Source: Struthidea cinerea (taxonomy: Eukaryota > Chordata > Aves > Passeriformes > Corcoracidae). From it: DNA of 64,000 nt. The notes beneath the pieces were generated by a model, which was given only the letters and a program-made list of their open reading frames with translations, searched no databases and was not told the DNA's origin. The DNA is taken from the NCBI GenBank assembly GCA_013397865.1, contig VZTI01000425.1, positions 197-64,196 on the forward strand, in the 5' to 3' direction. The translations under genes and the position numbers were made by a program. Shown here in pieces: positions 1 to 10,684 of the stretch (positions within the stretch are counted from its first letter, which is position 1; each line of letters opens with the position of its first letter).

Positions 1-350
1 TTCCTCTTCTGGAACTGTTCGGCCTTGCTGTGGTCCGAGAACCCCATGGACCTGCAGGGAGGCTGCGGGGACGCCGCATCCCGACCCCGGAGCTCGGGAG
101 GAGCCGAGCCAGCTACAGAGGGAACTCTAGAGCCACCAGCTTTCTCCGCAGCGGGGAGGTTTATTATCTGACATTACTCATTTTTTTCTGTGTCTGCCGG
201 CACTCTGCCTGTTAACTAAATTGTTTTTTTCACTTTCATCCAAGGAAATTCCTTTCATATCGGTGGGGGAGGGAGTGTTGAAACCTGCCTTCTGTGGAGG
301 AGACGTTCCTTCTAGAGCATTTCCCCCTAAACTTGTCTCAAACCGAGACA
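1..350 (+). mobile_element. Partial LTR of an endogenous retrovirus (3' part), cut by the window edge
   Basis: The sequence from the window start to the ACA at 350 matches the 3' half of the LTR at 35503-36103 in order of blocks: GC-rich stretch, 'ctttcact..ccaaggaaa', a G-rich 'gtgggggagg' block, 'cctgctttctgt', then 'cctaaacttgtc..aaacc.agaca'. The poly(A) signal position holds AACTAAA instead of AATAAA (around 214), so it looks decayed. The 5' end lies outside the window, so solo LTR versus part of a longer provirus cannot be decided. The 61-codon frame at 30-215 is incidental. Confidence 0.72.
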
Positions 351-545
351 GTTTATTAGTTTAAAAAAACAAGCAAAACCCCCAACACAACAACAACAAC
401 AACCAAACTAAAACAAAAAACCCAAAACAAACAAACAAACCAACAAACCAACAAACCAAAAAAGCAACCAAAAAAACCCCCAAAACCAAAAATTCCAAAC
501 CAACTCCAAACCAAACAAAAACCAAACCAAACCAAACCAAAAAAA
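351..545. repeat. Low-complexity CA/A-rich block (CAAA, CAAC, CCAAA units)
   Basis: Almost pure A and C on the plus strand with degenerate (CAA)n, (CAAA)n and (CCAAA)n runs. It starts within 15 bases of the LTR end. The minus-strand open frame across it (356-574, rich in F, G, V and W) is a composition artefact. Confidence 0.85.
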
Positions 546-560
546 CAATCTGCTTTACTA

Positions 561-2040
561 CTACATTTCTCCACTATAATTTCATTACATTTAGGGCTTA
601 TTTAATAACATTTATCTGTCTGATGTTAAACTGGGCATAACACAGCTTGTGCTGCTGGAGTGCAGTTTGCCATCAGTGCTTGGAAAACTCCAAACAGCAG
701 GAACAGGTCCCCTTTCCTGGGAATTCACTGAACATCAGAAGTACTTTTTCTTAAAATACCAAGGCAAAAAAAAGGGACTGTCTAACACTTGTTATCTATG
801 AAAAGATGGCAGAATCCTTATATCCTAGAGCATAGTTCCTCTCACTTGTTTACAGCTAATGGGGTGAAGTGTTAATGTAGTTCTTCTGCCAGTGTTGTGA
901 AGTGTCTTCTCCATTTTAGCTAGGAAACCATAAAAGAGAAAATCGATTATTTAATAAAAATTAGATAATTTACCCAGCTTAGGAAACAGCTGAACAAAGA
1001 ACCATTCTTGAATTCCTAAATTTTATGTCAAAAAGGCACCTTTGGTGCTTGATTTTGGCTTTAACTTCACTAACACTACAAATATTTAAAGAATTGGATT
1101 GGGTTTTGAGCCAGCATTAATTAATATAGGTTCACAGGTCACACCGGATATGTAGATTTTGACAACATCCACTTCACTGTGAAGGTTTAGGTGCTACCAG
1201 AGCTTGCTGCAATATTAAGGAGCACAGATCCATGCTCCACAGGGCAGATTCCTGCTAAAGCTAACAAGTTATTTCCAATTAAGAAATCATGCATGAAATA
1301 AGTTGCGCACATGTGTTTTGAGGCCGACATGCTCTGGATGTGTTGGACTTGCTGTGTAGAACATCACTGTTCTCTGCAAACACTGAAATGAAATTGTATG
1401 TGCAGAAAAAAATCAGTTTTGTGGTAGCAGAATTTGATTCCATCCAATTATAATTGCAGGTTTATTTAAAAAATCTGGGGACCAGGGTATTGTTTTTGTG
1501 AAAAAATATTTTTACAAAGATATATAGGCTGTCACGCTGCAGTAGGCTGTGAATTGGAGAAGCCTGGGATTGTTTGTCTCACAGGATTTCACACATTCCA
1601 CTCACTTAATGGATCCAGAGAGGTTTTTTAATAATGCAAAATGAATATAGGTTTAGTGTTCTAAAACATGGCAAGTCTTGGAATTTGTCTTTATAATAGT
1701 TATTCTAGATATTTCATGTTGATTACTTTTTTGTTTAGGCATATGTTACCTTACTAATTACGGTGGTACCAGATCAATTAAATTGCATTAATTGTTGAAG
1801 TCCACCTTTTGTGTTTCGCACAGTTAACCTCAAGGGGTGAACAGTTTTAGAGCTTTACTAAGAACTATTGGGACAGGGATAGGCACCCACCTAAAGAGAG
1901 GTAAATGGACCTTTTCAACATTCTGAGAACCTGAAGGGTTGAGTTTGCCAAAGGATACACAGAATCCCTTATCTCCAGTGTGAAGAGTATCAGTCAAAAT
2001 TTGGAAGTTTTAAGGTGTTTTTCTTGATAAGGTGTTTTGG
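561..2040. other. No gene recognised
   Basis: AT-rich single-copy-looking sequence. No long open frame, no recognisable repeat and no RNA gene seen. Confidence 0.6.
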
Positions 2041-2194
2041 AGTATTTTTAATTTATGCAGCGGTGGCCCAGCCCACCTCGGGGCTGGATGTCATTCAGTG
2101 GATCAACCTCCCTGCCCATGACTCCGACCCTGAGGGCGGGTCCGAAGACAATTCTGAGGACTGCCCAGAGGCTTAAAGCCATCCCCTTCTGGGT
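2041..2194 (+). pseudogene. Possible ERV internal remnant: short reading-frame tail before an LTR
   Basis: Base composition switches abruptly at about 2060 from AT-rich to GC-rich. A frame opening there reads about 40 codons to a TAA at 2175-2177. Its last third is very acidic (many D and E, with S, G and P), and it stops 17 bases before the TGTTGCC start of the following LTR-like segment. The position suggests the C-terminal end of a retroviral open frame next to a 3' LTR. I do not recognise the protein, and there is no clear polypurine tract before the LTR. It could instead be 5' LTR sequence or an unrelated GC-rich insertion. Confidence 0.3.
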
Positions 2195-2705
2195 GTTGCC
2201 ACTGCCACATCTCCTCCCTTCTTTCTAGACCCTTCTTTTGTTCTTTAATCCTCATTGGTTCATTTGTTTATGTATATTTATAAGTTTAATTGACTATGTA
2301 TGGTTCCAGAAAGTTCTCCCCTATTCTCTTCCCCATTGGTCACCTGTCATCCCCATCATCTCCCTATTGGCCTGTTTCCCTTGTTCCGCCCTCCTTTGGA
2401 GCACCATAAAAAGGCTTGTCTGGTTCCTCCCCCCGGTTTTTTCTTGGTGCTCTCTCTTCAGCTCCGATCTCCTTGCTGCTTTGTGTCATCGATAAAGCTG
2501 GAATTGTGAGCACCAGAAAGGTCCCTCTTGCTCCTTGATCGTCGCCCCCATTGCTAGGCAACATCCCTGCTGCAGCCAGCTCTTCTGTGAGCCTCAAGCA
2601 GAGAGCTTCCACCAGCCCATGGGGACTGTGTCTGTTCCGTCGGCCGGGACACCGATCCGTGTCGCCTGCCAGGCCACCGGGCGGCCAGCGGCAGCAACGG
2701 CAAAT
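2195..2705 (+). mobile_element. LTR-like promoter/poly(A) segment of an endogenous retrovirus (3' boundary uncertain)
   Basis: It begins TGTTGCCACTGCC. The U3-like part has three CCAAT/ATTGG motifs (about 2255, 2334 and 2365) and a TATA box ATAAAAAGG at 2406-2414. An R-like part of about 70 bases ends with a GATAAA poly(A) signal at 2491-2496. A GC-rich U5-like part with CpG-containing motifs follows to about 2700. The spacing from TATA to start to poly(A) signal fits a short-R LTR. No target duplication was found, as expected if internal sequence lies upstream. The 3' limit is a guess from the change back to AT-rich DNA. Confidence 0.6.
2406..2414 (+). promoter_or_regulatory. TATA box of the LTR-like segment
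   Basis: ATAAAAAGG lies 40-150 bases after three CCAAT-type motifs and about 80 bases before the GATAAA poly(A) signal, the normal order in a compact retroviral LTR. Confidence 0.5.
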
Positions 2706-5700
2706 TTAGGGCTCAGTTTCTCCTCTGAACCTACAACTTACAGGACATCCCAGCATTGTGACAGCCTGGTCTGTTTGCATGTGATAGTTGGATCCTTGAA
2801 ATTCCCAGTCTAGAATGGTCTCTCACTGTTCTGTTCTCCCAGTTCGATGTGGAATTGCCTTCTTCTCCCATTACTTCCTTGGTCAAGCTTTTCTTCTCCT
2901 ACTTCCCTCCCTCTTGCAAAGCATCCTCCCTTTAATGAGGGCAGTAAGGCAGCTGCTCCCTGCTTTTAGTGAGCTGCCTTCCCTGCGGGTCTCCTTAAGC
3001 ACAGTCATGGGTAGAATTTAAGGGCTAAAAGTAAAAAGAATAATTTACATTTCCAAAGGTGGAAGAGTCCCTGGTGAAACTGCTTCCCTTCTCCTTTCCA
3101 TTCTTTTTTACCAGTCCTGTGCCAAAGCAGATCTGAATGCCTGGGGACAAAGTGATGCCTCAGCAGCTCCAGAGAAAAGGTGTTGTCACATTCAGTATCC
3201 CAACCCCGCCTGTCCCGTGGGGAAGTGTCAGGAAGGAGGGATACGAGAAGACTCTGCCTGGAAGTGACCAGTTTTCCCACTTAAATTGCTGTGTTTTAAT
3301 GTTTTTGCATCCTCATTTAAAATTAGGAACAATGGAGGCATTTCCCAAGCTCTGTAAATAAAGTTATTTTTCTGAGGAGTGCATGACCTGCCTGATGTGT
3401 CTGTATTTTGTTATGACTGAATCTTGGCTATATGGAGAAATACCCAGATAAATAATTTAAGTTTCCTTAGTTTTCCAAATCCCTTTCTTCTCACTAATGA
3501 GAGAAGCTGTAGAGAAGGAAAGCGTTCCTTCAGTTAATTGATAATTTTCTAGCTGACAGTCACACCAAAGTCCCTGGTGTGAAATGCAGGAGAAAAGAAT
3601 CCTGAATGAAAATTACAGAAATAATAATAGTAGAAAATAACTGTATTTTTCTGGAAAACTTGGCACTAGGATTTAGGGTCTCCAGCTTGTGTCTTAAAAA
3701 AAAAAATCAAGCAAGTAATTATGGAGCATCTTGAGTAAGAAACTGGAAAGAAAGAAGGGTGCCACAAGACTTCTTCCAGAGTTTTCCCAGGGAAAGGGAA
3801 AGGAAAATAAACCTAAACCTTTTGGACAAGTGCAGAACCAAATGTTCAGATCACTCTGCTTTAAATAATCACTTTAACCTCCAGGCATCTCTAGTGGGGT
3901 AAATATTTTGCCTTTTTGCTCTGTGAACTGCTGAATTTTCAGATTTTTCTTCTTCTCTGAAGTATCATCAGTTTGGAATTCACCCAGTAAACCAAGAAAC
4001 ATCCTTCTGAGAGGCTGGAGGATTTCCCAGTTCACACTTAAATTATGGCAAATGGTGTAAAAAAAAAAAGATTAGACACAGGAAGTTTCATGAGCACTGT
4101 ATGGTTGCGGAGATGTTTTTATTTTCACTGCTAAAAATCCCACTTCTATTCTGAGTTCTATTAAGTATTTTTCTCTCACTATTTGCAGCTAACTTTAGTA
4201 TATTAACATGACTTTAGATGATGGAGGTTGAAGACAACATAATGCAGCTCGTACTTGCATGACAGTTGTTTTTTATTGAGGTATAAAATGTCCACAGTCT
4301 TGAAACTGGTACCTTAAATTTAATAACCAGGGGCTGAATTTTCTTTCTTTGGCTAAAATGTCACCTCCAGACCCTCACACAATGGCTTACTGCTACCCTT
4401 AAAATTCTAGAATCAAGTATTACCCTTGCTTTTCCACCACCTTCCTTTTAAAGTCACACATGTGGATTGAAGTGTTAAAAATTCAGTGCAAATTTTCCCC
4501 CCTGGGATTGCACTGACTGGTGATATTCAGTTACTGTACCTTGATGTCAGCCTGACTTTGGGGGAATCTGCTCCCTCTCCATGCTCAGAATACCCAACTC
4601 AGCTGTTTCCATGAGGATCTGAGGAGGAAATTTTGCCTCCCATGTCTGGGTGCCACTGGCGTTTCTCAGGAGATCTATAAAACATGATGCAAGTTGCTGC
4701 AGTTTTTTCCCCCTCCTTTCAGTCAATAGCTTTAATCCTTCTGGCCAGACTTCTGCAGCACAAATATCCAAAAAACTCTGTGTATCAGCACTTGGTAATT
4801 GCTAATCAATGGGTTATTTTTAATTTTGTTGTGGAGGGGCTATGATGAAAACATAATTTGCATTCCTGTATATAAATGACCAGTTATAGTGGGACTTTGA
4901 CCACTGGACAAACGTAGTCCCAGAGATTCAGCCTGCTGTGAGCTACTAATTAGAGTCCAGAAACCATATAAAGTAGTTATTGAATATTCTTTGAGCAAAT
5001 CACAGCATTTTAACAGCAGTTCACGCTTGGAAAGGACACTGAGTAATTTCATTCATTTAATGAATAAACTCCAGATTATGCCTTGGAAAAGATAGCTCAA
5101 TTTTTTTATGAATATAAATGAATTTTTGTACGCTTCAAGACAGCAAAATTAAGTAACTTTCAACAAAAGATTAATTGCCACCTTTATGCAGTCCCAGACT
5201 TGATGGATGCCATGTTTCAGGTATGAGATTTCCAGAACTGGGCTTCTCCTCTGCTGCATGGCTGGACAGGCTAAAGCCCAGCTGAGTTTATTTGAGAAAT
5301 TTTTTGAGAATCTCAAGAGTAAAGGCTCCAGAAAATAAACTCTCTATATGTTCTACACTGTCTCTGTAGCATTGGAGAGCTTGTTCTGGTAGTTCTGTGG
5401 AAGTCTGCATTGGAGTTCCTTGGTCCTGGATAGAGGTGACAGGATAAAAGAGGGTTATTAACTTGCTTCTGTCGTGACTTGGAGCAGAAAGTGGTAGTCA
5501 TTAAAAAAAAAAAACTGCATCAAAAATGACAAAATTGAGTCAGATTTTTGTAAAATTCAAAGTCTAAACATATTTCAGGATAAAATGCTACCTAGGGAAG
5601 AATTGTCTGGAAAGTAACATCAAGGTTTTCTCTCTACAAATGTGATACCTGTAGGGAATAACCTCATACCTGTCTAGAAAGAAGAAAAAAAAGCCCTTAA

Positions 5701-6460
5701 GGATGTGTACATCTTACTCATTAAAGTGAATAAGACTACTTAGTATCCAGCTGTAGCACAGCCTTAACTCTGGTCCACTTTTCTGTGCTGAAATCAATCC
5801 CATTTCAGGTATTGGGACTACTCAAGGTGCATTTTCAAGCACCCGGTGACGTGTCTGCAAAGGCAGGACATTAATGCAGGAACTGCTCTGCCTGCTCAAA
5901 TGCTGCTGAGCTGGGCATCTAACTTGACAAAGTTTTATTTAAAGTTTTATTAATTTACTTAAAATTTATTTAAACAAATTATTCCATAGTGAAATTTGAT
6001 TTTTTTCAGAATTTCAGGGTGGACTTGCAGTCTGAAGGTGGCAGTAAGGTAAATTAAACTGCGAGCTTTAAGTATGAGCCATTCCCAGGACAGCTTAAAT
6101 AATGTAGGCCTGGGAATTCTGTTGAGAACTGATGCTGAAACACATTAACTTTAGTCTAAAATTTTTTAGGTTGTTGATAGCAGTGCCCTGGGAGTGGTGG
6201 TGCTCTGGTTAGGTTTGTATTGTGAACACCAGGGAACGATGCAGTTTCTGGGGTTTTATTTACATATTAGGAAATACAACACAGGGATTTGCCAAACCTG
6301 CTCTAAGGCAGCTGAATGGACAGGAGATTCCCCAGCTTTTGCTTCAGCCAAGCCTGGTATCTGCAAACCAAGACTTCCCCTGTTGAGTCTGATGTTGAAG
6401 ATCTGCTTGATATTGAAGGAGGTGTGGAGGTAACAGGCAGGATTTTGATAAACTGAAAGA
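2706..6460. other. No gene recognised
   Basis: AT-rich sequence with short A-runs (3696, 4060 and 5503). Open frames are all under 95 codons with no recognisable domain. No clear transposon copy was seen. Confidence 0.6.
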
Positions 6461-6508
6461 CATTGAGATGATCTTTAAGGTCCCTTTCAGCCCAAATCAT
6501 TCTGTATG
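6461..6508 (+). mobile_element. CR1 LINE 3'-end fragment
   Basis: The block 'gagatgatctttaagg' followed by 'tccctttcagcccaaa' and 'tcattctgtatgg' is the CR1 3' terminus in plus orientation. Only about 50 bases are recognisable, a heavily 5'-truncated or eroded copy. Confidence 0.65.
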
Positions 6509-8274
6509 GTCAGGGATTTTTTCTTTTACTATTGAATCAAATGTGCTGGAAAACCAACAAACTGTAAATCACGAGCTATGTGGGATAGCCAGATACACCA
6601 TGCTGTAAGGATATTAATTATGACTCATGAATCCTGCTCAACAATCAGCAGTATCATTCTTAGAATTAAGAATTTTAGACAGGAGATGTCTCAGGTAAAA
6701 GCTCGCAAAGATTGTGCTGCACTTCTTGGGGAAAAAAGCAGCTTGGAGCGAAGCTGAAGAGAGTGAGCCTTGAATTGCCTTGAAGCTTTTTCTAGGACTC
6801 AGAATAGATTTGAGTAAATATTTGGTAGAACATTTATTTTTAAAGGATATTTAAATGTTTGGTTTGCATGCTGACAGCTACTAATTTTTGCACTTCAAAT
6901 TTCTCAAAGAAGCTCGAAATGAGGAACTGTTTTTCAAAGCACTGACTAATGTTTTCCTTACATAAAATCTGAAGAGTGAAATGTTGTTATTAAGTGTCTA
7001 CAAGTTGACAACTTCAGTAGCTGAAACCAGGGGGTTGTAAAATAAAACAGACATTAAATACTGAGAGGGAGGAGGAGAGGCTTATTTGGAGAATGCCAAG
7101 TCATGTTGCTTCACATCCTGGCCAAATAAATAAATGCTGTCAAAACTGAGTGTGAGCACTCAGCAGCTGTCTGATGGAGTGGTTGCTGCTTTCTGTGGAG
7201 GTTTATCTGGACTGAGAGGATGTTCCTTAGCTGCTGCCTCTGGTCATGGGAGTGTGACAGCCACAGACTCCCAGGATGGGTCACACTGGGAAGTTTCCTG
7301 ATCATAACTACAGATATAGTTCACCTACAGTGAATCCAGGTGAGCCAGCTCTGGTCTTGGATGATGAATTATTACTATTTCCTCTCAGAGATTTCAGAAA
7401 TTTGCTTGAGTAGCAGGGGTGTGGAAGTGAAGAATTCCCTGGCCTGGCCCACAGAAAACATGATTTCTGCAGTCTCTGGTTACCTCCTTAGGAACTCAAG
7501 TAGCTGAGCTCTTCAGGTGTCTGACCCAAGTGCTGGTCAGCTTTGCATACCAGGGGGAGTTCCTGGGTTTAGTTTGAACTGAGTCTGGTAGAGAAAATAG
7601 CAAGAGTTTTGGTGCCTGTGTGTCTTCCTCATCCTCCCCATGCCCTCTTGAGAGAGAAAGGAGAGAGGCTCCTGAAAGCCAAAGCAAGTGTGGTGAATGG
7701 CTCTGACTGAAACCTTGAGACTGGGATTTGATGCAGGAGACCAGATCACAAGGGAATATTCTTGTCTGTAATGGAAGAGGCAACCAAGTGTTGCTCTTGT
7801 TCTTTCACACCTACAGCTCCTGTTTCTGCCAAGATATGCTTCCTTCACTTGTGCCCTTATTTAGCATGCTGTCCACCTACTATCTGCATTTCCATTATGT
7901 ATTTTAAATGAGCAATAAAATAACCATTTACATAATGAATACACTTATATTGATATTATGTTATATAATTTAGAGATGGTACTTAATTATAACTTGTTTA
8001 TAATTAGGTCTCTTGCTATGCCAGCTAGCTTTTATGTTATTTATAAAATTTCAGCCACATAATAAAACATGAAGGTGAAAATAATCTTTGATAATGTTTT
8101 TTGTAACCCTTTTGTGCCCAATTCCATTTATCTTGAGGCTCCTCTTTTGCTGGGGCTAATATTCATGGCAAACAGAGTATTTTTTTGTGAGGATATAATG
8201 CCGAGAAACTGCTGCTGTTATCAATTTTAGTTTGGATTTAATTGTTTAGTTGTTTCAGAGCAGGAGGTTGGAAT
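6509..8274. other. No gene recognised
   Basis: AT-rich. Overlapping minus-strand frames at 7496-7848 have no recognisable protein features. Confidence 0.6.
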
Positions 8275-8706
8275 GATAGGAGAAGGGCAGTGAAGTTGGA
8301 GAGGAGTCTGGAGAATGAGTCTTATGAGGAGGAGTGGCTGGGGGGGGCTCAGCCTGGAGAAAAGGAGGCTCAGGGGGGACCTTGTGGCTCTCCACGACTC
8401 CCTGCCAGGAGGGGGCAGCCAGGGGGAGTCAGGCTGTGTTCCCAAGGAACAGGGACAGGATGAGAGGTAAAGGCCTCAAATTGTGCCAGGGAAGGTTTAG
8501 GTTGGACATCAGGAGGAATTCCTCCACAGAAAGGCATTGGAAGTGGCTGCCCCGGGAGGTGGTGGAGTCCCCATCCCTGCAGGTGTCCAAGGAAGGACTA
8601 GGTCTGGTGCTCGAGTGCTCTGGGCTGGGTGACAAGGTGGGGATGGGTCACAGGTTGGACTCGTTGATCCTGGAGGTCTTTTCCAACCTTAAAGATTCTA
8701 TGAATG
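8275..8706 (+). mobile_element. CR1 LINE, truncated, 3' end intact
   Basis: From 'gaggagtctggagaatgag' through 'cagcctggagaaaaggaggct' to the terminus 'ttccaaccttaaagattctatga' this follows the 3' part of CR1 ORF2 and the 3' UTR. Fragments of the reverse-transcriptase C-terminal region (GRFRLDIR, then LPREVVESPSL) can be read in one frame, but part of the usual segment between them is missing or altered, so the copy is dead. The 138-codon frame at 8334-8750 is this remnant. Confidence 0.88.
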
Positions 8707-9238
8707 TTTGGGGTATTCTGGTTTTGTTTGGTTTTATTTGGCATGAGTAGAAAAGTAATACAATTTTTTCAGCACTTTATCAATTTTAAAAACTTAAGAC
8801 TGAAGTCTTTAGACTTGGAACATGTGTTCCAAAGAGATTTGGGCATCCAGGTATGTTCAAGTTATTTTGACAATCCAGTTCATTTCTTTTATGAAACCAC
8901 TGATTGTCATTTTATAAAGTCTTTCTTGTGATGCATCAAAATGGGTAGAGACCAAACTGTCTTGGATGAACAGGGGTAGACTTCAAATGGAGATTCTGGC
9001 TCTAGAGGTAACTGATACATTTGAATATCTCACTGTTTTAAGGAATCACTCAAGACCTTTGAAGGCATCATGTCTTGGTTCAGTGCCTTACAAAATTAAA
9101 TCTTTTTAAAATTCTAAAATTAGGCTTCCCAAATTAGTAAAAACTAATGGTATGTTCAGTCTACACTTTCTCTGTGTTGTGCTACTGTAAAATTCTCTTA
9201 TCCCAGGATTCCAACATGCTACTTCTTAACCAGAGTTA
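8707..9238. other. No gene recognised
   Basis: AT-rich spacer between the CR1 copy and the solo LTR. Confidence 0.6.
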
Positions 9239-9243
9239 TCACT
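9239..9243. repeat. Left target-site duplication TCACT
   Basis: TCACT at 9239-9243 is repeated at 10680-10684, immediately outside the LTR. A 5-bp duplication is usual for ERVL-type elements. Confidence 0.7.
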
Positions 9244-9426
9244 TTTGTTGGTTTAACACAGCCTGATTTTTTGGCGGGGGAGGGGCCAGGGGGACGCCAC
9301 AGAGGTGGCTTCCGTGAGAAGCTGCCGGAAGCTTCCACTACGTCCGACAGAGCCAATCTCTGATGGCTGTGAAGATGGACATACTGCTGGCCCAACTGGA
9401 GAAGTTGGTAACACCTCTGCAATGAC

Positions 9427-9434
9427 ATATTTAA
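9427..9434 (+). promoter_or_regulatory. TATA box of the ERVL-type LTR
   Basis: ATATTTAA lies about 30 bases before the left edge of the captured segment, so predicted transcription would start at or next to the captured sequence, which would form the 5' part of the transcript. Confidence 0.5.
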
Positions 9435-9458
9435 GAAGAAAATCAAAACTGCGCCGGT

Positions 9459-9830
9459 GCAGTTTTTTCACCAGGGGTGGTGAGGCATTGCCGCACAGCC
9501 GCCACCATCTCGGCACGGCCCGCAATGAACTTTCCCTGCCTGGCTGCCTCTAACCAGCCGCGCTGCAGGCAGAAGGGCAGGGGTGGCGGCAGTGGCTCCT
9601 TCTTCTCGGCGCCCCGTATGAAGAGAGGCATTAAACAGTGCCAGCGCTGCAGCGGCCATGACCGCCCATGCGGTGGCGGCAGGAGCCACGTGGCCGGCAG
9701 CAGAAACATGGCGAGCAGTTCCCCGACGCAAAACCTAGGTGAAATCAACTTCTCAGCACTGAGAAATCCTGCAGAAATCTTTGAGCTGGTGGAATTTGTT
9801 GGCAATGGTACTTACAGGCAGCAGTTTTTC
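9459..9830 (+). pseudogene. Captured 5' UTR and N-terminal codons of a GCK-IV kinase (TNIK/MAP4K4/MINK1 group) inside an LTR
   Basis: From the ATG at 9708 the sequence reads MASSSP, then LGEINFSALR, then IFELVE, VGNGTY. This follows the N-terminus of TNIK, MAP4K4 and MINK1, Ste20-type GCK-IV kinases acting in JNK and Wnt signalling; the MAS start and the EI..SALR spacing fit TNIK best. By memory about 26 of 38 positions agree. Similarity stops at about 9821, inside the glycine-rich ATP loop: the third glycine of GxGxxG is arginine, and no catalytic lysine follows. The 240 bases before the ATG are GC- and CpG-rich, like a 5' UTR. The frame is open from 9477 to a stop at 9885-9887 (136 codons), running into LTR sequence. 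It cannot encode a kinase. The family match is from memory, not a search. Confidence 0.7.
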
Positions 9831-10540
9831 CTCCTAGTCAGAGAAAGAGGAGGAAGTGAGGACACGTGGAAAAAGCCAACACGGTAACACCAAGGTCAGT
9901 GGAAAGAAAGAAGGAGAGGAAGTGCTCCAAGTGTCAGAGTAGAGGTTTTCTCTGCAAGGCGTGGTGAGGACTGTAATAAAACAAACTACCTCCCTGTAAT
10001 CCATGAGGTCCATGGGAGGATACAGAGATCCACTCGCAGTCTGTGGGAAAAGGTGTTCACGCCAGAGAATGTGAATGCTAAAAAAGCTGTAATCCTGTGG
10101 GACACCCGAACAGAGGACCTTTGCTTCCAGAGATAGAGAAAGAAGGCCCTTGTTTCCAAGCTAGAACAGCTTATCCTTAAAAGACTACAGCCCATGGACT
10201 AAGAACCCGTGCCATGGCAGTTTGGGGAAGACTGTTTTGCCCATGGGAGGGACTCACATTACAGCAGGTTGGGCAGGACTGCTACTCATGAAATTAAAAC
10301 CACTTTGGAGAAGGTCATGGAGAATTGTCTCCCATGGGAAAGACCCCACGGCATAGCAGAAGAAAGAGACTCCTCTCCCTAAGCGAGCTGAAGAAAGATC
10401 CAGAGTGACAAACTAGCTAAACACCCCCACACCCTGCCTCCCTGCGCTGTCAGTGGGAAGGAGGGAGAGGCTGGGGGGGAAAAAAAAGGTACTTTAAAGG
10501 CTTATTTTATTCCTCATTATTCTCCTCTGACTCTGTTAAT

Positions 10541-10546
10541 AATAAA
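10541..10546 (+). terminator. Poly(A) signal of the ERVL-type LTR
   Basis: AATAAA about 130 bases before the LTR end, in the expected place for the R/U5 border of this LTR. Confidence 0.55.
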
Positions 10547-10679
10547 TTTACTTTATACCTTTAAGTTTTAGCCTGTTTTGCCCTTGGAGTGTTTTCTCCC
10601 AATCCTTATCTCAACTCATGAACCCTTTGTTAGGATTTTCATGGGTACCTGGTATTTTAACCAGTGTCAAACCACAACA

Positions 10680-10684
10680 TCACT
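10680..10684. repeat. Right target-site duplication TCACT
   Basis: Copy of 9239-9243; see the LTR entry. Confidence 0.7.

Larger units (their letters stand above)
9244..10679 (+). mobile_element. Long ERVL-type solo LTR with a captured cellular sequence
   Basis: It starts TTTGTTGGTTTAACACAG (the usual TG start looks mutated) and ends GTGTCAAACCACAACA, with TCACT on both sides. The U3 part 9244-9426 has the 'ggcgggggaggggcc' and 'agctgccggaagcttcc' blocks known from long bird LTRs. A TATA box lies at 9427-9434 and AATAAA at 10541-10546. About 10010-10400 is a degenerate repeat built on 'cccatggga..gac' and 'ggagaagg/ggttgggcaggactg' units. The stretch 9459-9820 does not fit the LTR family as I remember it and reads as host kinase mRNA (separate entry). 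No internal gag, pol or env follows, so this is a solo LTR or a non-autonomous element. Confidence 0.82.

Noticed and set aside
356..574. 72-codon minus-strand frame rich in F, G, V and W
   Set aside because: Translation of the CA/A-rich simple repeat.
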